This document shows positions 33,749 through 42,769 of a stretch of 64,000 bases of DNA, one piece after another. The notes below the pieces were generated by a model. That model was not told the DNA's origin, did no database searches, and worked only from the letters and a program-made list of their open reading frames with translations. The DNA is from Beta vulgaris subsp. vulgaris (lineage: Eukaryota; Streptophyta; Magnoliopsida; Caryophyllales; Amaranthaceae), in the NCBI RefSeq assembly GCF_026745355.1, contig NC_079207.1, forward strand, positions 34,504,502-34,568,501. The letters are read 5' to 3'. Made by a program: the position numbers and the translations under genes. Within the stretch, counting starts at the first letter, position 1. Each line of letters begins with the position of its first letter.

Positions 33749-34195
33749 TGTTGGAAATAATAAGTATGATTGAAATATTCATGAAGAACAAATTAATAAA
33801 TAATACCGACAAATAATAGAATAAGTAAAACTTATCTGCAGATATCTGTCAACTGAACTTGCTGTGTTCTTGTACTAAGAATTGTTGCGCCGTGATATGG
33901 AGGTCACTGCCTTAGAAGCGATTTCCCCACCATACCGGTGTAGGCTTCCAATGACGAACGACCCCAAGGTTAACACAACACCCAACACCCCGAAGTCTTT
34001 GGAATTTCTCAAGAACTGCTTAGATCTTAGAAAGAACAGTTGGCCCTGTGTTTTAAGCTAATGAATAATAAACTCAGATAGAAAAACGACCAAGAAAGTA
34101 TTTACACTAAGGTTAAAAATAAGCCCGAACAATAAACCGCAAGGGAAAATAAGCCCACCCAAAACTTTCGCATTCAACTTGGATAAAATCCAACA
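33749..34195 (-). repeat. LTR (5' LTR in element orientation)
   Basis: 447 bp, begins TGTTGGAAATAATAAG and ends AAAATCCAACA. It differs from the other LTR by scattered substitutions and a deletion near 33985. Confidence 0.85.
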
Positions 34196-34280
34196 TAGAC
34201 AACCTTCTAGTATAAAGTGATTAGATCTTGTTGCTTTAGATAGACCTAAAAGGTTTGATTCTCACGCTTGTAGGCATATA

Positions 34281-34372
34281 CTACCTCTGTTTTTTTTTAG
34301 TTGCAACGATTAGACATAAAGTGTGAGTAGAAAATGTCTAATCGTTGCAACTAAAAAAAAAAACAGAGGTAG
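34281..34372. mobile_element. 92-bp near-perfect foldback MITE
   Basis: The arms (CTACCTCTG, a T-run, then AGTTGCAACGATTAGACAT) are inverted repeats of about 39 bp around a loop of about 15 bp. TA flanks at 34279-34280 and 34373-34374. Arms this alike suggest a young Tc1/mariner-type MITE. Confidence 0.82.
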
Positions 34373-34684
34373 TATATAGTAAATTAGTGTTTAGAGCAAG
34401 CACAATCATGAAAATTTACCTATCCTATGGTGTTTCTTTCTCCTCCCCTTCTTACACTTTACTTTTTCTCTCAGATTCTCCTTACATCTTCTCTTTTGAA
34501 GGTTATCTTACCTTTTTCCCGTCCAAAAGAATCCTTATTACTCTCTCCAATTACAAACATACCTCACAACAACATGATAGCCGAATTTTGTTTCCACATG
34601 AGCCCAGATCTAATGGGTATTTACAATTTTAAAAAGTTCACATGGCCTGCCTTTTGACACAAAGATTGAGGAGAGAGAGTGCAA

Positions 34685-34897
34685 TTTTTGCTTTTTTTTA
34701 TTGAGAAAGATAATTGGTTCGAAAACGAACCCTTGTTAGGCTACTAACTTGCAGGGCACATCAATTCAAAGCTTGGGTACAATGCTAAACATCCTAGAAG
34801 AAAATGCCCCAACATATTGTTGGGATGAGGATTTAAACCCTGGGCAATGTCTTGGAATTCGAGATAGTACTCCATTGAGCTACGACCTCTCCCGAAA
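34685..34897 (-). mobile_element. tRNA-derived SINE, second copy, with 11-bp target duplication
   Basis: The reverse complement of the SINE at 30991, with A/B-box regions near 34880 and 34830 and a T-run at its low-coordinate end. Both sides carry AGAGAGTGCAA (34674-34684 and 34898-34908), the target duplication of the original insertion. Its B box has drifted (GGTTTAAATCC). Confidence 0.82.
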
Positions 34898-35164
34898 AGA
34901 GAGTGCAATAAGGGTGGTAAATCCTCATAGTGGGCATGCTCTTAGTTTGGCATTTGGAGTAATGTAACAAAAATAGAATTTTTTTTCAAAAGAACTTGAA
35001 GGAGATTTTGCTCATTTAACTTTGGCTTTCATAGAAATCTTGTTAGTCAAAATACAAATTATTCTTTTCTTGTAGGTGGTAAAACAAGGCTTTTATTAGG
35101 GTTTCGATTTAAAAAATGTTACATTGGTTCCTAATTCCTATATGCCTAAGAAGTTGACGTAATA

Positions 35165-35635
35165 ATGATCAAACCCACTTGATTTCTACTCACTAATGTT
35201 TTTATAAATAACACTCAATCAAATAAGATTACAAGTATGGTGACTGAAATGTTTTTAATTGAATTAAAGAGAACATCTTTAAGTAACACAAAATTCATAT
35301 ATATCATGTATATACGCAATATTATATACTTTGGTCTAAGGAAGAAACACGATAGAAAAGATAAATTCATCTCAATTTTTCAATTAATTTAGTTTCAACA
35401 CTTAGTCAAGGATAAAATTTAGGTAAGACACTAATCTGTGTGATAAGGGCTTTATGAGACAATAAGAGACATGCTAACTAGACATGTTAGAAATTAAGAT
35501 GTTTATAAAGGGGACCAATGAGGCAGTAGTGGGATGAAAAAAGAGGGAAAGGTTAGCATTCTAGGAATATGTGAACATATAGAAATTTGGAATAATATGT
35601 GAATGCTAAGAGATCAATTAGAACTTAGAGCATGT
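35165..35635. other. Unassigned AT-rich stretch before the large MULE
   Basis: No gene, element end or repeat structure was seen. Confidence 0.4.
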
Positions 35636-36011
35636 ATAATAAAGGGCTTTGCTAAACACCGCCCTGATTTTTCCTACTTACGCCCTGTATTTTAGTACAA
35701 AAATACATGGTATTTTTTTTTAATACATGGCATCCCTCATTGGCTCATCACTCCTTTCCTCTTTCCCTTTCTTTATTTAAACCCCCACATTTCCCATGTT
35801 TTCCACACATTTCACTTTCATTTTCCAAACTTTCATTTTCCAAACTTTGTTTATTGGCTTTCTTTTTGAAGAAATTTCCGGCATTGACCAAGGTGTTTGG
35901 CGACGTTGACCAACATTGACCGGCGTTGACCAACATTGACCGGCGTTGACCAATCAAGAAGAATTTCCTCTTGCGTCATGGATTTCAATGTGAGTTTTTT
36001 AGAACACGAAA

Positions 36012-36300
36012 CTGGTCAGGCGCTTAATTTAGGCGTTTGACCATGTGGTCAGGCGCCTAATTTAGGCGTCTAACCATATGGTCAGGCGTCTAACTTAGGC
36101 GTCCAACCATATGGTGAGGCGCCTAACGTAGGCGTCCAACCATGTGGCAAGGCGCCTGAGTTAGGCGTCCAACCATATGGTGAGGCGCCTAATTTAGACG
36201 CCCAACCATATGGTGAGGCGCCTAATTTAGACGCCTGACCATATGGTTAGACGCCTAAATTAGGCGCCTCACCAGTCCATATGGGTTGACAATTTTAGGC
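36012..36300. repeat. 33-bp near-palindromic GGCGCC repeat array A
   Basis: About eight to nine head-to-tail 33-bp units, each close to GGTCAGGCGCCTAATTTAGG followed by CGTCTAACCATAT, with variable bases. Each unit is itself nearly self-complementary. It lies about 370 bp from the left TIR. Confidence 0.85.
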
Positions 36301-36849
36301 GCCTAACTTGTTTTAGAGTTAAGTCAAAGCATGATGTAGAATTTACATATGCTTAAAATATCTGTTTAGAATATGTAAAACAATAATATCTTTACATGGT
36401 AGAATATTTGTAAAAATTTACTATGTTTGAGCTTAAATGTAGAATTTACATGAATATATGTAGATTTTTAGCATATTATAATACTTATATATATTATTAC
36501 ATATATCACATGTAGATGTCTTATATGTAGATTTTTAGCATATATTAGAGTAGTTATATTTAAATTTTTAACATAATAAATGTTCAATTACATCTAGATT
36601 TATACCTATAATAATAGTTTTATAATTTTTAACATATTAGATGTAGAATTTACATAAAGTGATATATGTAGAATTTAATAATATTATAATAGTTATATTT
36701 TCATTTTTAACATGTTAGAGTAGTTATAATATAGTAGACATAAATAATTTAAATTATAATATTTTGCATATTATACTAGGTTATAAGTTCATCCTAAATT
36801 ATAAAAAACATGAAAATATGAACCAGTATTTTTTTTGGCGTAGAATTGC

Positions 36850-37095
36850 TTACAGGCGTCCTAATTAGGCGCCTGCACCATAGGTGAGGCGTCTAACCAA
36901 GGCGCCTGCACATATGGTGAGACGTCTAATCAAGGTGCCTGCACCATTGGTGAGACGCCTCGTTTAGACGCCTCACCTTTGGTGCAGGCGCCTCGATTAG
37001 ACGCCTCACCTATGGTGCAGACGCCTTTATTGGACGCCTCTTATCTGGTCCAGGCGCCTTGATTGGACGCCTTACTTCTGGTTCAGGCGCCTAAT
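36850..37095. repeat. 33-bp near-palindromic repeat array B
   Basis: Seven or so more diverged units built on AGGCGCCTGCACCA and TGGTGAGACGTCTAA. The orientation of the half-units flips near the middle (GGTGAGACGCCTCG), so the whole array can also fold back. Confidence 0.8.
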
Positions 37096-38189
37096 CACCA
37101 CTGTACCTGTGCAAATATATTGGACTTATTTACTTTTCATAATTTTTGACTTGTATTTAGATATGTAATTTAACTATGTGATTTAGATATATAATTTATT
37201 AAATAGTTTCTATTACTTCTATGGTATTTAATAGGTTCCATATTCGAGCAATGATGGGGACGAGGTTAATTATCACGGTAGATATTAGATAACTGATGCA
37301 TTCCCAACGGTTAATGATGCGGTTAACCATCTTAATGAAATTGCAATTTCCATAGGGTTTGAATTGGTTATTGACTCGTATAAGCAGAATCCGACTGGTC
37401 CACTGCGTTGCTATTTGAAATGTTTTAGGGGGGCGAGATACTCGGGAAATAAGGTAGATCCGATAAATATGGTGCGACCTAATACATCGACAAAGTTTTG
37501 TGGATGTAATTTTATGATTAGGTTGGTTTTGGGGGACAAATGGCATGTGTTTATTCCGAATAGTGATTATGGTTTCCATAACCACGCATTTATAGTATAT
37601 GCGGAGGGTCACAGACGGACTAGTGGGCTTAATGATGATGCTAGGCGGATGGTTCGACAGATGACTGATGCCGAGACCGCACCCAGAAACATTCAAGGTG
37701 CTGTAAATGAGGCATTCCCCCATCTTCACCAAACGATAAAACATATATACAACGAGAGGTATTTTTACAAGATGGAAGGGCGTGAAGAACGGACTTCAGC
37801 TGAAAATTTTTTGTACCTTGCTCGTTCGAAAAACTATGTGTATTGGTCATTACGGGATGATGATGGAGTGATCACTCATGCATTCATGTCTCATCCTGGT
37901 GGTACGAACGCATTTCGTACCTATCCATGGGTAGTTGGCATCGATTCAACTTATTATGCTAGCCGGATTAATTTATGGAATGTTCATTATAGTAATTAAA
38001 GTCGATATTATTATTGTAATTGGATGGAATATTAGTGTTACTTGTAATGTAATTGTTATTGTAATTAATATTAGAGTTAGTTGTAAGTTCATATTATTGT
38101 AATTAACATTGTACATACCTACTATTAAATGAAAGGATAGTTTTCACATATGTTAGTGATTACATTAATAAATAGTGTTGAAGGATAGG

Positions 38190-38345
38190 TTCAAATCGTT
38201 ACACTATAGCTGAAAAACAATAAATATTCATATAAAATACTCATATAAAATCGTTACATACACTATAGCCGAAAAACAATAAATACTCATATAAAATACT
38301 CATATAAAATCGTTACACTATAGCCGAAAAACAATAAATCTCATT
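38190..38345. repeat. Three tandem AT-rich units of about 55 bp
   Basis: The phrase CACTATAGC(C/T)GAAAAACAATA followed by AATA(C/T)TCATATAAAA recurs three times between the transposase fragment and the PMD gene's last exon. Confidence 0.75.
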
Positions 38346-38383
38346 ACATCGAAAATAAGTTCAAATAAAAATACAAAATATGA

Positions 38384-40436
38384 CTACATTCTTGGACGTC
38401 GATCCACACCACGGGTAAGGTTCCATGCCTCATACCACCCAAACAGTCCCTCAAATAATGCTCGAAAATCATCGGGCAGATCAGTGGTGTCCCTATCAAG
38501 AAACGGGTCCATCATACCGAACATCGAAGCTAATACCTGCATATAGTAGTATATAACAACAAAGTTAGTATTGAAAATATAATTATATCAACACTTAATT
38601 TTAATAAGTAATACATTATAATATACCTGATCTGGAACCAAACCCTCAACATAATGTGATCCGGCTCCACCATCTAGCAACTCAGTCGGTCGGGTTAATG
38701 ATGAAACGATGGGAGTACGCATCATACCACTGCAAGTAAGCCTCTGTCGCCATCGAAGGAAGTGGGGCCTTATGCAAAGCAGCCAATATAAGCTGTGAAG
38801 CACGTGGAAATAAATCCCATGTTTGTCGCTGTGCTGTAAATGAGAAGTCTACCCTGTACCTATCCCCAGCAGAAGGCCTATAGCAAGACTCCGGCTCCAA
38901 AATATGATGGGGAACCTCCTGAATGAATCCAAGCTGGCATAAAGTACGATCTGGCATATACGGCTCAATGATATCCAAGTATCGCAGCCACCCGTAGTAC
39001 GTGCTACGAGGATAAGCAGATACCGGAAAATTACCATAAGGTAACCAATCAAGCTGCATGGCGTTCGTCTGATCCAATTCCTGTCGAATACTCAGTAGAA
39101 GGTCAATCCCCCTGTTCTCATGCCGAACCTCCCAACTAAGTGCCGAAGCAGATCCTATAGGAATCATCCTCCTAGTGCGGTTAGGCCGAAACATGGGAAA
39201 ATACTCGTAAATCCATGCCTGCAATAGCGTGAGGCAACCGCAAATCTGGGCTGAATCAGCACGACTAGCTATGCCAAGCTGCCTGTATAAATAGGCTAGT
39301 GTAGCCGCACCCCAAGAATACCGCCTCACATCCTGTGGGCTACAAGACAAAAACGACAGTGGCCAAGGACGGACTCGGTTACCACTCTTATCAACGAATA
39401 GAGTGGCACCAAGAAGGGTCAGCATATATCCTCGAAACTGGTGGGTCGGACTCCGATCCGGAGCAGAACATCTCTCTATCAAAGAATCAATGAATACACC
39501 ACCACCGGACGAATGCGCCTTCAAAAAGGCGCTTCTCTCCATCCCAAATAGCTCTGCACATGAACTCTCCACGTCATTCCATGAACCAAAGTCACCTGTA
39601 ATCCATCCATCTGATAGGATATGGAGGATAGAACTGACATCGTGTAGTAAGATACTCATCTCTCCAAAAGGGAGGCGGAAAGAGTTTGTATCCGGCTGCC
39701 ACCTCTCGACAAACGCACAAATCAACGGCTGATCCAAATGATCAAACATGATCTCAGGCAAGTGCCTCAATCCAGTAGCATCTATCATCCCCTGAACCTC
39801 GGGTGTCATGCTAGCGTACCACGCCTGAAGCTTACTGCACGTCTTCTCCCGGTTATGACACTTCAACATAGTCCTCTCATCCTCCCTAGCCCAAACGCGT
39901 GCCGCTATGTGGCCTCCAAAACTAGGTATGACACTACCGTCCAACGGCCCACCTGGCCTAGCGTCACGTACTAGCCATGAAGTGTCCTCCTCCGTCCCCT
40001 TCCTCTTGCCCGGCCTACTACTCCCGGATCCCTCAGCATTGCACGATGCTCCATCTGAAGAACGTGCAAAACGACCACGAGAGGTACGTGGTTTGCATCC
40101 CCGAGACGGACGACCTTCCTATGCGTCCGTTGATGGATGCTCCGGCTGACTATCGTAATAAGTACCCGCCTCCTGATCGTTCCCCGCCATCGGGTTGCCT
40201 CTCCATGGTGAGTGAGGTCTCCACGCCTCAATGTCCATAATAGGAGTAGGCAATGCAACGGATAAAGGAGGAATCTCTGGTACTTCCTTCGTTTCCGCCC
40301 TTGATGAAGACTGAGTGCTCCTGAAAAGCAACTCTCTAGCCTTCCTCGATGAGATTGACACCCCTCTATCATGAGGATGACAATGACCCGAATCTGTAGG
40401 CAAAGACTTTGCTTTGCCTTTGTCTCGTCCACTCAT
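38384..40436 (-). pseudogene. Plant mobile domain (PMD, aminotransferase-like) gene with one stop and one frameshift
   Basis: Reads on minus from ATG 40436-40434 (MSGRDKGKAKSLPTDSG). A TAG at codon 106 (40119-40121) is followed in the same frame by a basic stretch (SRPGKRKGTEE) and WLVRDARPGGPLDGSVIPSF, the PMD signature. The domain runs to about 38690 (DATGLRHLPEIMFDHLDQPL, FVERWQPDTNSFRLPFGEM, GWITGDFGSW). A tandem CGACCGAC (38685-38692) shifts the frame and creates a stop. With one CGAC, translation continues ELLDGGAGSHYVEGLVPDQ to a GT donor after 38627. After a 90-bp intron a last exon (38536-38384) adds 50 residues beginning VLASMFGMMDPFLD. PMD proteins such as MAIN/MAIL1 act in the nucleus in silencing and genome stability; TE-borne PMDs form the larger clade. 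Otherwise well preserved. Confidence 0.88.
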
Positions 40437-40682
40437 CTTTGATTAAACGTATAAAATTTAATTAATATTAATGCCGTCAAAATATGAATAATCAATTACA
40501 TTCAATAATTAAAATTGTTCTCATATAAATATATTTCTACGCTTCATTAACTATATTTTCTATTATTTCATTCATTTTTCGCAATAATACATTTTCCAAT
40601 TTTAATACACTATAATTTTGTAATTATTTTCTTTAAAAAAAATTAAAATTAATAGCAAATCGGGCCCCTAAATTAAACTTCC

Positions 40683-41048
40683 CACCAGTGGTACAGGCAC
40701 CTAATTTAAGCGCCTGCACCACTGGTGGGGCGCCTAAATTAGGCGCCTGCACCACTGGTGGGGCGCCTAAATTAGGCGCCTGCACCAATGGTGGGGCGCC
40801 TAAATTAAACGCCTGCACCAATGGTGGGGCGCCTAAATTAGGCGCCTGCACCAATGGTGGGGCGCCTAAATTAAACGCCTGCACCAATGGTGGGGCGCCT
40901 AAATTAGGCTCCTGTACCACTGATCAGGCGCCCAACTAAGGCGCTTGCTCCGTTGGTTAGGCGCCTAAATTAGGCGCCCCACCAAAGGTGCAAGCGCCTT
41001 AATTAGGCGCCTGTCCTGTGGTGCAGGCGCCTATTCTAGGCGCCACCC
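40683..41048. repeat. 33-bp near-palindromic GGCGCC repeat array C
   Basis: About eleven 33-bp units of GGTGGGGCGCCTAAATTAGG followed by CGCCTGCACCAAT, the most uniform of the three arrays. It lies between the PMD start and the right TIR. Because 33 is a multiple of three, frames across it give an 11-residue periodic peptide (NLGAPPLVQAP) that is not a gene. Confidence 0.88.
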
Positions 41049-41977
41049 TCAATTTTATGGATTTCAAACACTTTCGAATATTTCAATCCTCTAAATACTC
41101 TAAACTACCAAGAAATTATCAAATACTGGAAGATTTTAATCAAACACCAAGAAATTTTAATCCTCTAAACTACCATACTTTAAATTTTAAATTTCAAACA
41201 CATGCGGTATATCAAATTCTACAAATACGATTTTTTTTAAAAAATTAAAATTTCAAATTAACTAACTAACCTTTGTGTCGCCGGAAATTCGAAGTTTTGT
41301 TGCCGGAGGAACTTGTCGCCACCGCAACCTCGCCGAAAGTCTGCTCGCCTTGCCGGAAGTCTGCTCGCCTCGCCGAGAAGGTGTCGCCGCCCCGCAATAC
41401 TCCTCGCCGGATTTTTCTTCTCGCCAGAGAAACTCGCCGGAGATACTCGCCGGATGTTTTCTTCTTGCAATGTTTGTGTGTTGATGAGAGAGATGGAGTA
41501 AGAGAGTGGAGAGTGAGTGAGAAGTGATGGAGGGTCAAGAGAGTGAGAAGGTGATGAGAGTGAAGGAGAGTGGGAGAGTGGGAGTATAAGAATACACAAA
41601 TACATACATTTTTTTTATACAGGGCTTAAGTATGAAAATTTAGGGCGGTGTTTAGCAAATGAGATAATAAATGGTCTTTATTTGGTCTTAGAAGGGAAAA
41701 AATAAGTCTTATTGTTGTAGAAGACAAGTTGAACAATTGTATGAGATGGAGAGATAGCAATAATAGATTCGCGTCGTGTGTTTGCAAAGAAGGAATAAAA
41801 TTGGTTCATGAAATGTTGCTGCAATGACGCGTGGAAAGGAAAAGCTAGGAAGGTGAATATGTTTTACTTCCAGGAGTTCCAATGGTAACTCCCTTTGTTT
41901 TTTTTATCTTTTCTACTTGGATTCTTGACAATATTCATACTTAGAGAGAATTTCTCAGTTTATAAGAAAAATTATAG

Positions 41978-42769
41978 TCATGTGGGGTCTCGCGTATGCC
42001 AGCTCCAAAATCGCCGACTATGGACGTATGGTCTCACCTTTTCCAGCATTGCTAGATTGAGGAATGATAAACCTCTTTTTGCTAGATGTTTGCAAACATC
42101 TAGCAGGGGTAAAACTGTCAATATATATAGGAAATAGTTGTCAGTCAAACAAAAAAGTTATCTCGAAAATTGCAAAGTGTCAGTCAAACCAAAAAGTAGT
42201 GGCGAAGATTCCGATGCTAAAAAATAGTGTTCATGCTACTAAAACTAGTGTTCGTGTAACTAAAAATAGTGTTCATGCAACTAACAAATAGTGTTCATGA
42301 AATATAAAATAGTGTTTTATTCATCTTCTATTTCATGGGACCCATATCACCAAAAAGTTATCTCGAAAATTGCAGAGTGTCAGTCAAACCAAAAAGTAGT
42401 CGCGAAAATTCCGATGCTAAAAAATAGTGTTCATGCTACTAAAACTAGTGTTCGTGTAACTAAAAATAGTGTTCATGAAATATAAATAGTGTTTTATTCC
42501 TCTTTATCTGCTAGATGTTTGCAAACATCTAACAAAAAGAGGTTTATCATTCCTCTTGCTGGATTCATAATCTTAGTCCTTAACAATTTCCAAGAGCAGC
42601 TCGTTTTCAATGTAACTCCTTCCGAAGCCCAAGAAAAGTTCAATTTTAATCCTTCTCGTACTAAGTTTCAATTAGGTGGTTTGGTTCTTGAAGATAGCAT
42701 TCATCAGCATGCTTCTTCGCCTGAAATGGAGTTCGTCATCACCGATCTTATGACCGATATTCTCGTTAG
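41978..42769 (+). pseudogene. CCME: CCME (cytochrome c maturation heme chaperone) exon, split by a MITE
   Basis: The left part (to 42058) reads CQLQNRRLWTYGLTFSSIA and the right part (from 42556) AGFIILVLNNFQEQLVF, then VTPSEAQEKFNFNPSRTKF, LGGLVLEDS and EMEFVITDLMTDILV. This is the membrane-anchor and beta-barrel start of plant mitochondrial CcmE, which carries heme to apocytochrome c. A 497-bp element interrupts the exon at Ser-Ile-Ala; leaving it out gives SIAGFIILV in frame. A splice acceptor (ATTATAG before 41978) and donor (AG/GTATTTGC after 42769) flank the exon. The targeting exon and the exon bearing the heme-binding histidine are not nearby, so this is a gene fragment, possibly captured. 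Confidence 0.85.
42059..42555. mobile_element. 497-bp MULE-type MITE inserted in the CCME exon
   Basis: TIRs of about 46 bp begin GAGGAATGATAAACCTCTTT and differ at about one position. Flanks are TTGCTAGATT (42049-42058) and TTGCTGGATT (42556-42565), a 10-bp duplication with one mismatch. Each TIR embeds a palindrome; the left one is a perfect 24-mer centred on TTTGCAAA (42081-42104). The interior contains a direct repeat of about 125 bp (about 42148-42271 and 42353-42477). Confidence 0.84.

Larger units (their letters stand above)
28629..34195 (-). mobile_element. Non-autonomous LTR retrotransposon (no gag-pol) with TAGAC target duplication
   Basis: Two similar LTRs (28629-29088 and 33749-34195) both begin TGTTGG and end CCAACA and are flanked by TAGAC (28624-28628, 34196-34200). 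Next to the left LTR the minus strand reads a purine tract (GTGGGGGAT), so the element is oriented on the minus strand. No convincing initiator-Met primer site is visible at the other end. The 4.66-kb interior has no recognisable gag, protease, integrase, RT or RNase H frame, so it is a large-retrotransposon-derivative-like element moved by proteins made elsewhere. The interior is AC-rich on +, carries a SINE, and has a GC-richer block at 33170-33500 of unknown origin. Confidence 0.85.
35978..37999 (+). pseudogene. MULE transposase (MuDR/FAR1-type), truncated after first catalytic Asp
   Basis: The main exon (37235-37999) reads VPYSSNDGDEVNYHG, a TAG at 37286, then FELVIDSYKQNPTG, the FAR1/MuDR-type zinc-binding region (KFCGCNFMIRL to GFHNHAFIVYAEGHRR) and, near the end, TYPWVVGIDSTYYASR, the start of the DDE transposase core. 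It breaks off there. I infer a tiny first exon: ATG GAT TTC AAT at 35978-35989, followed by the donor GTGAGT, with acceptor TTTAATAG before 37235. This would give MDFNVPYSS and an intron holding two repeat arrays. A full transposase of this family would run several hundred residues more. Confidence 0.8.
35645..41663. mobile_element. Six-kb Mutator-like element carrying a PMD gene and palindrome arrays
   Basis: The TIRs share TTTGCTAAACACCGCCCT and continue to GCCCTGTA on each side (35648-35695 and 41609-41660). They are flanked by ATAATAAA-G/T (35636-35644 and 41664-41672), an 8-bp match, or 9 bp with one mismatch, the Mutator size. Contents from left to right: a spliced but truncated MULE transposase (+), two 33-bp repeat arrays inside its inferred intron, a PMD pseudogene (-), a third 33-bp array, and a GCCGG-rich leader-like block (41275-41460). 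The transposase stops just after the first catalytic motif, so this copy needs outside help to move. Plant mobile domain genes are known to travel in MULEs. Confidence 0.85.

Noticed and set aside
38849..40240. Several ORFs overlapping the PMD gene in other frames
   Set aside because: Shadows of the PMD frame, which alone carries domain motifs.
40633..40939. Long ORFs on both strands with an 11-residue repeat (NLGAPPLVQAP; GGAPKLGACTN)
   Set aside because: They exist only because the 33-bp DNA repeat is a multiple of three and lacks stops; no start context, splice structure or homology.
36012..41048. CRISPR-like arrays of regular repeats
   Set aside because: Units are contiguous without unique spacers, self-complementary, and lie in a plant transposon; no cas genes.
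41258..41605. Ser/Pro- and Arg-rich ORFs on both strands
   Set aside because: GCCGG-repeat leader-like sequence within the MULE; overlapping frames on both strands and no homology.
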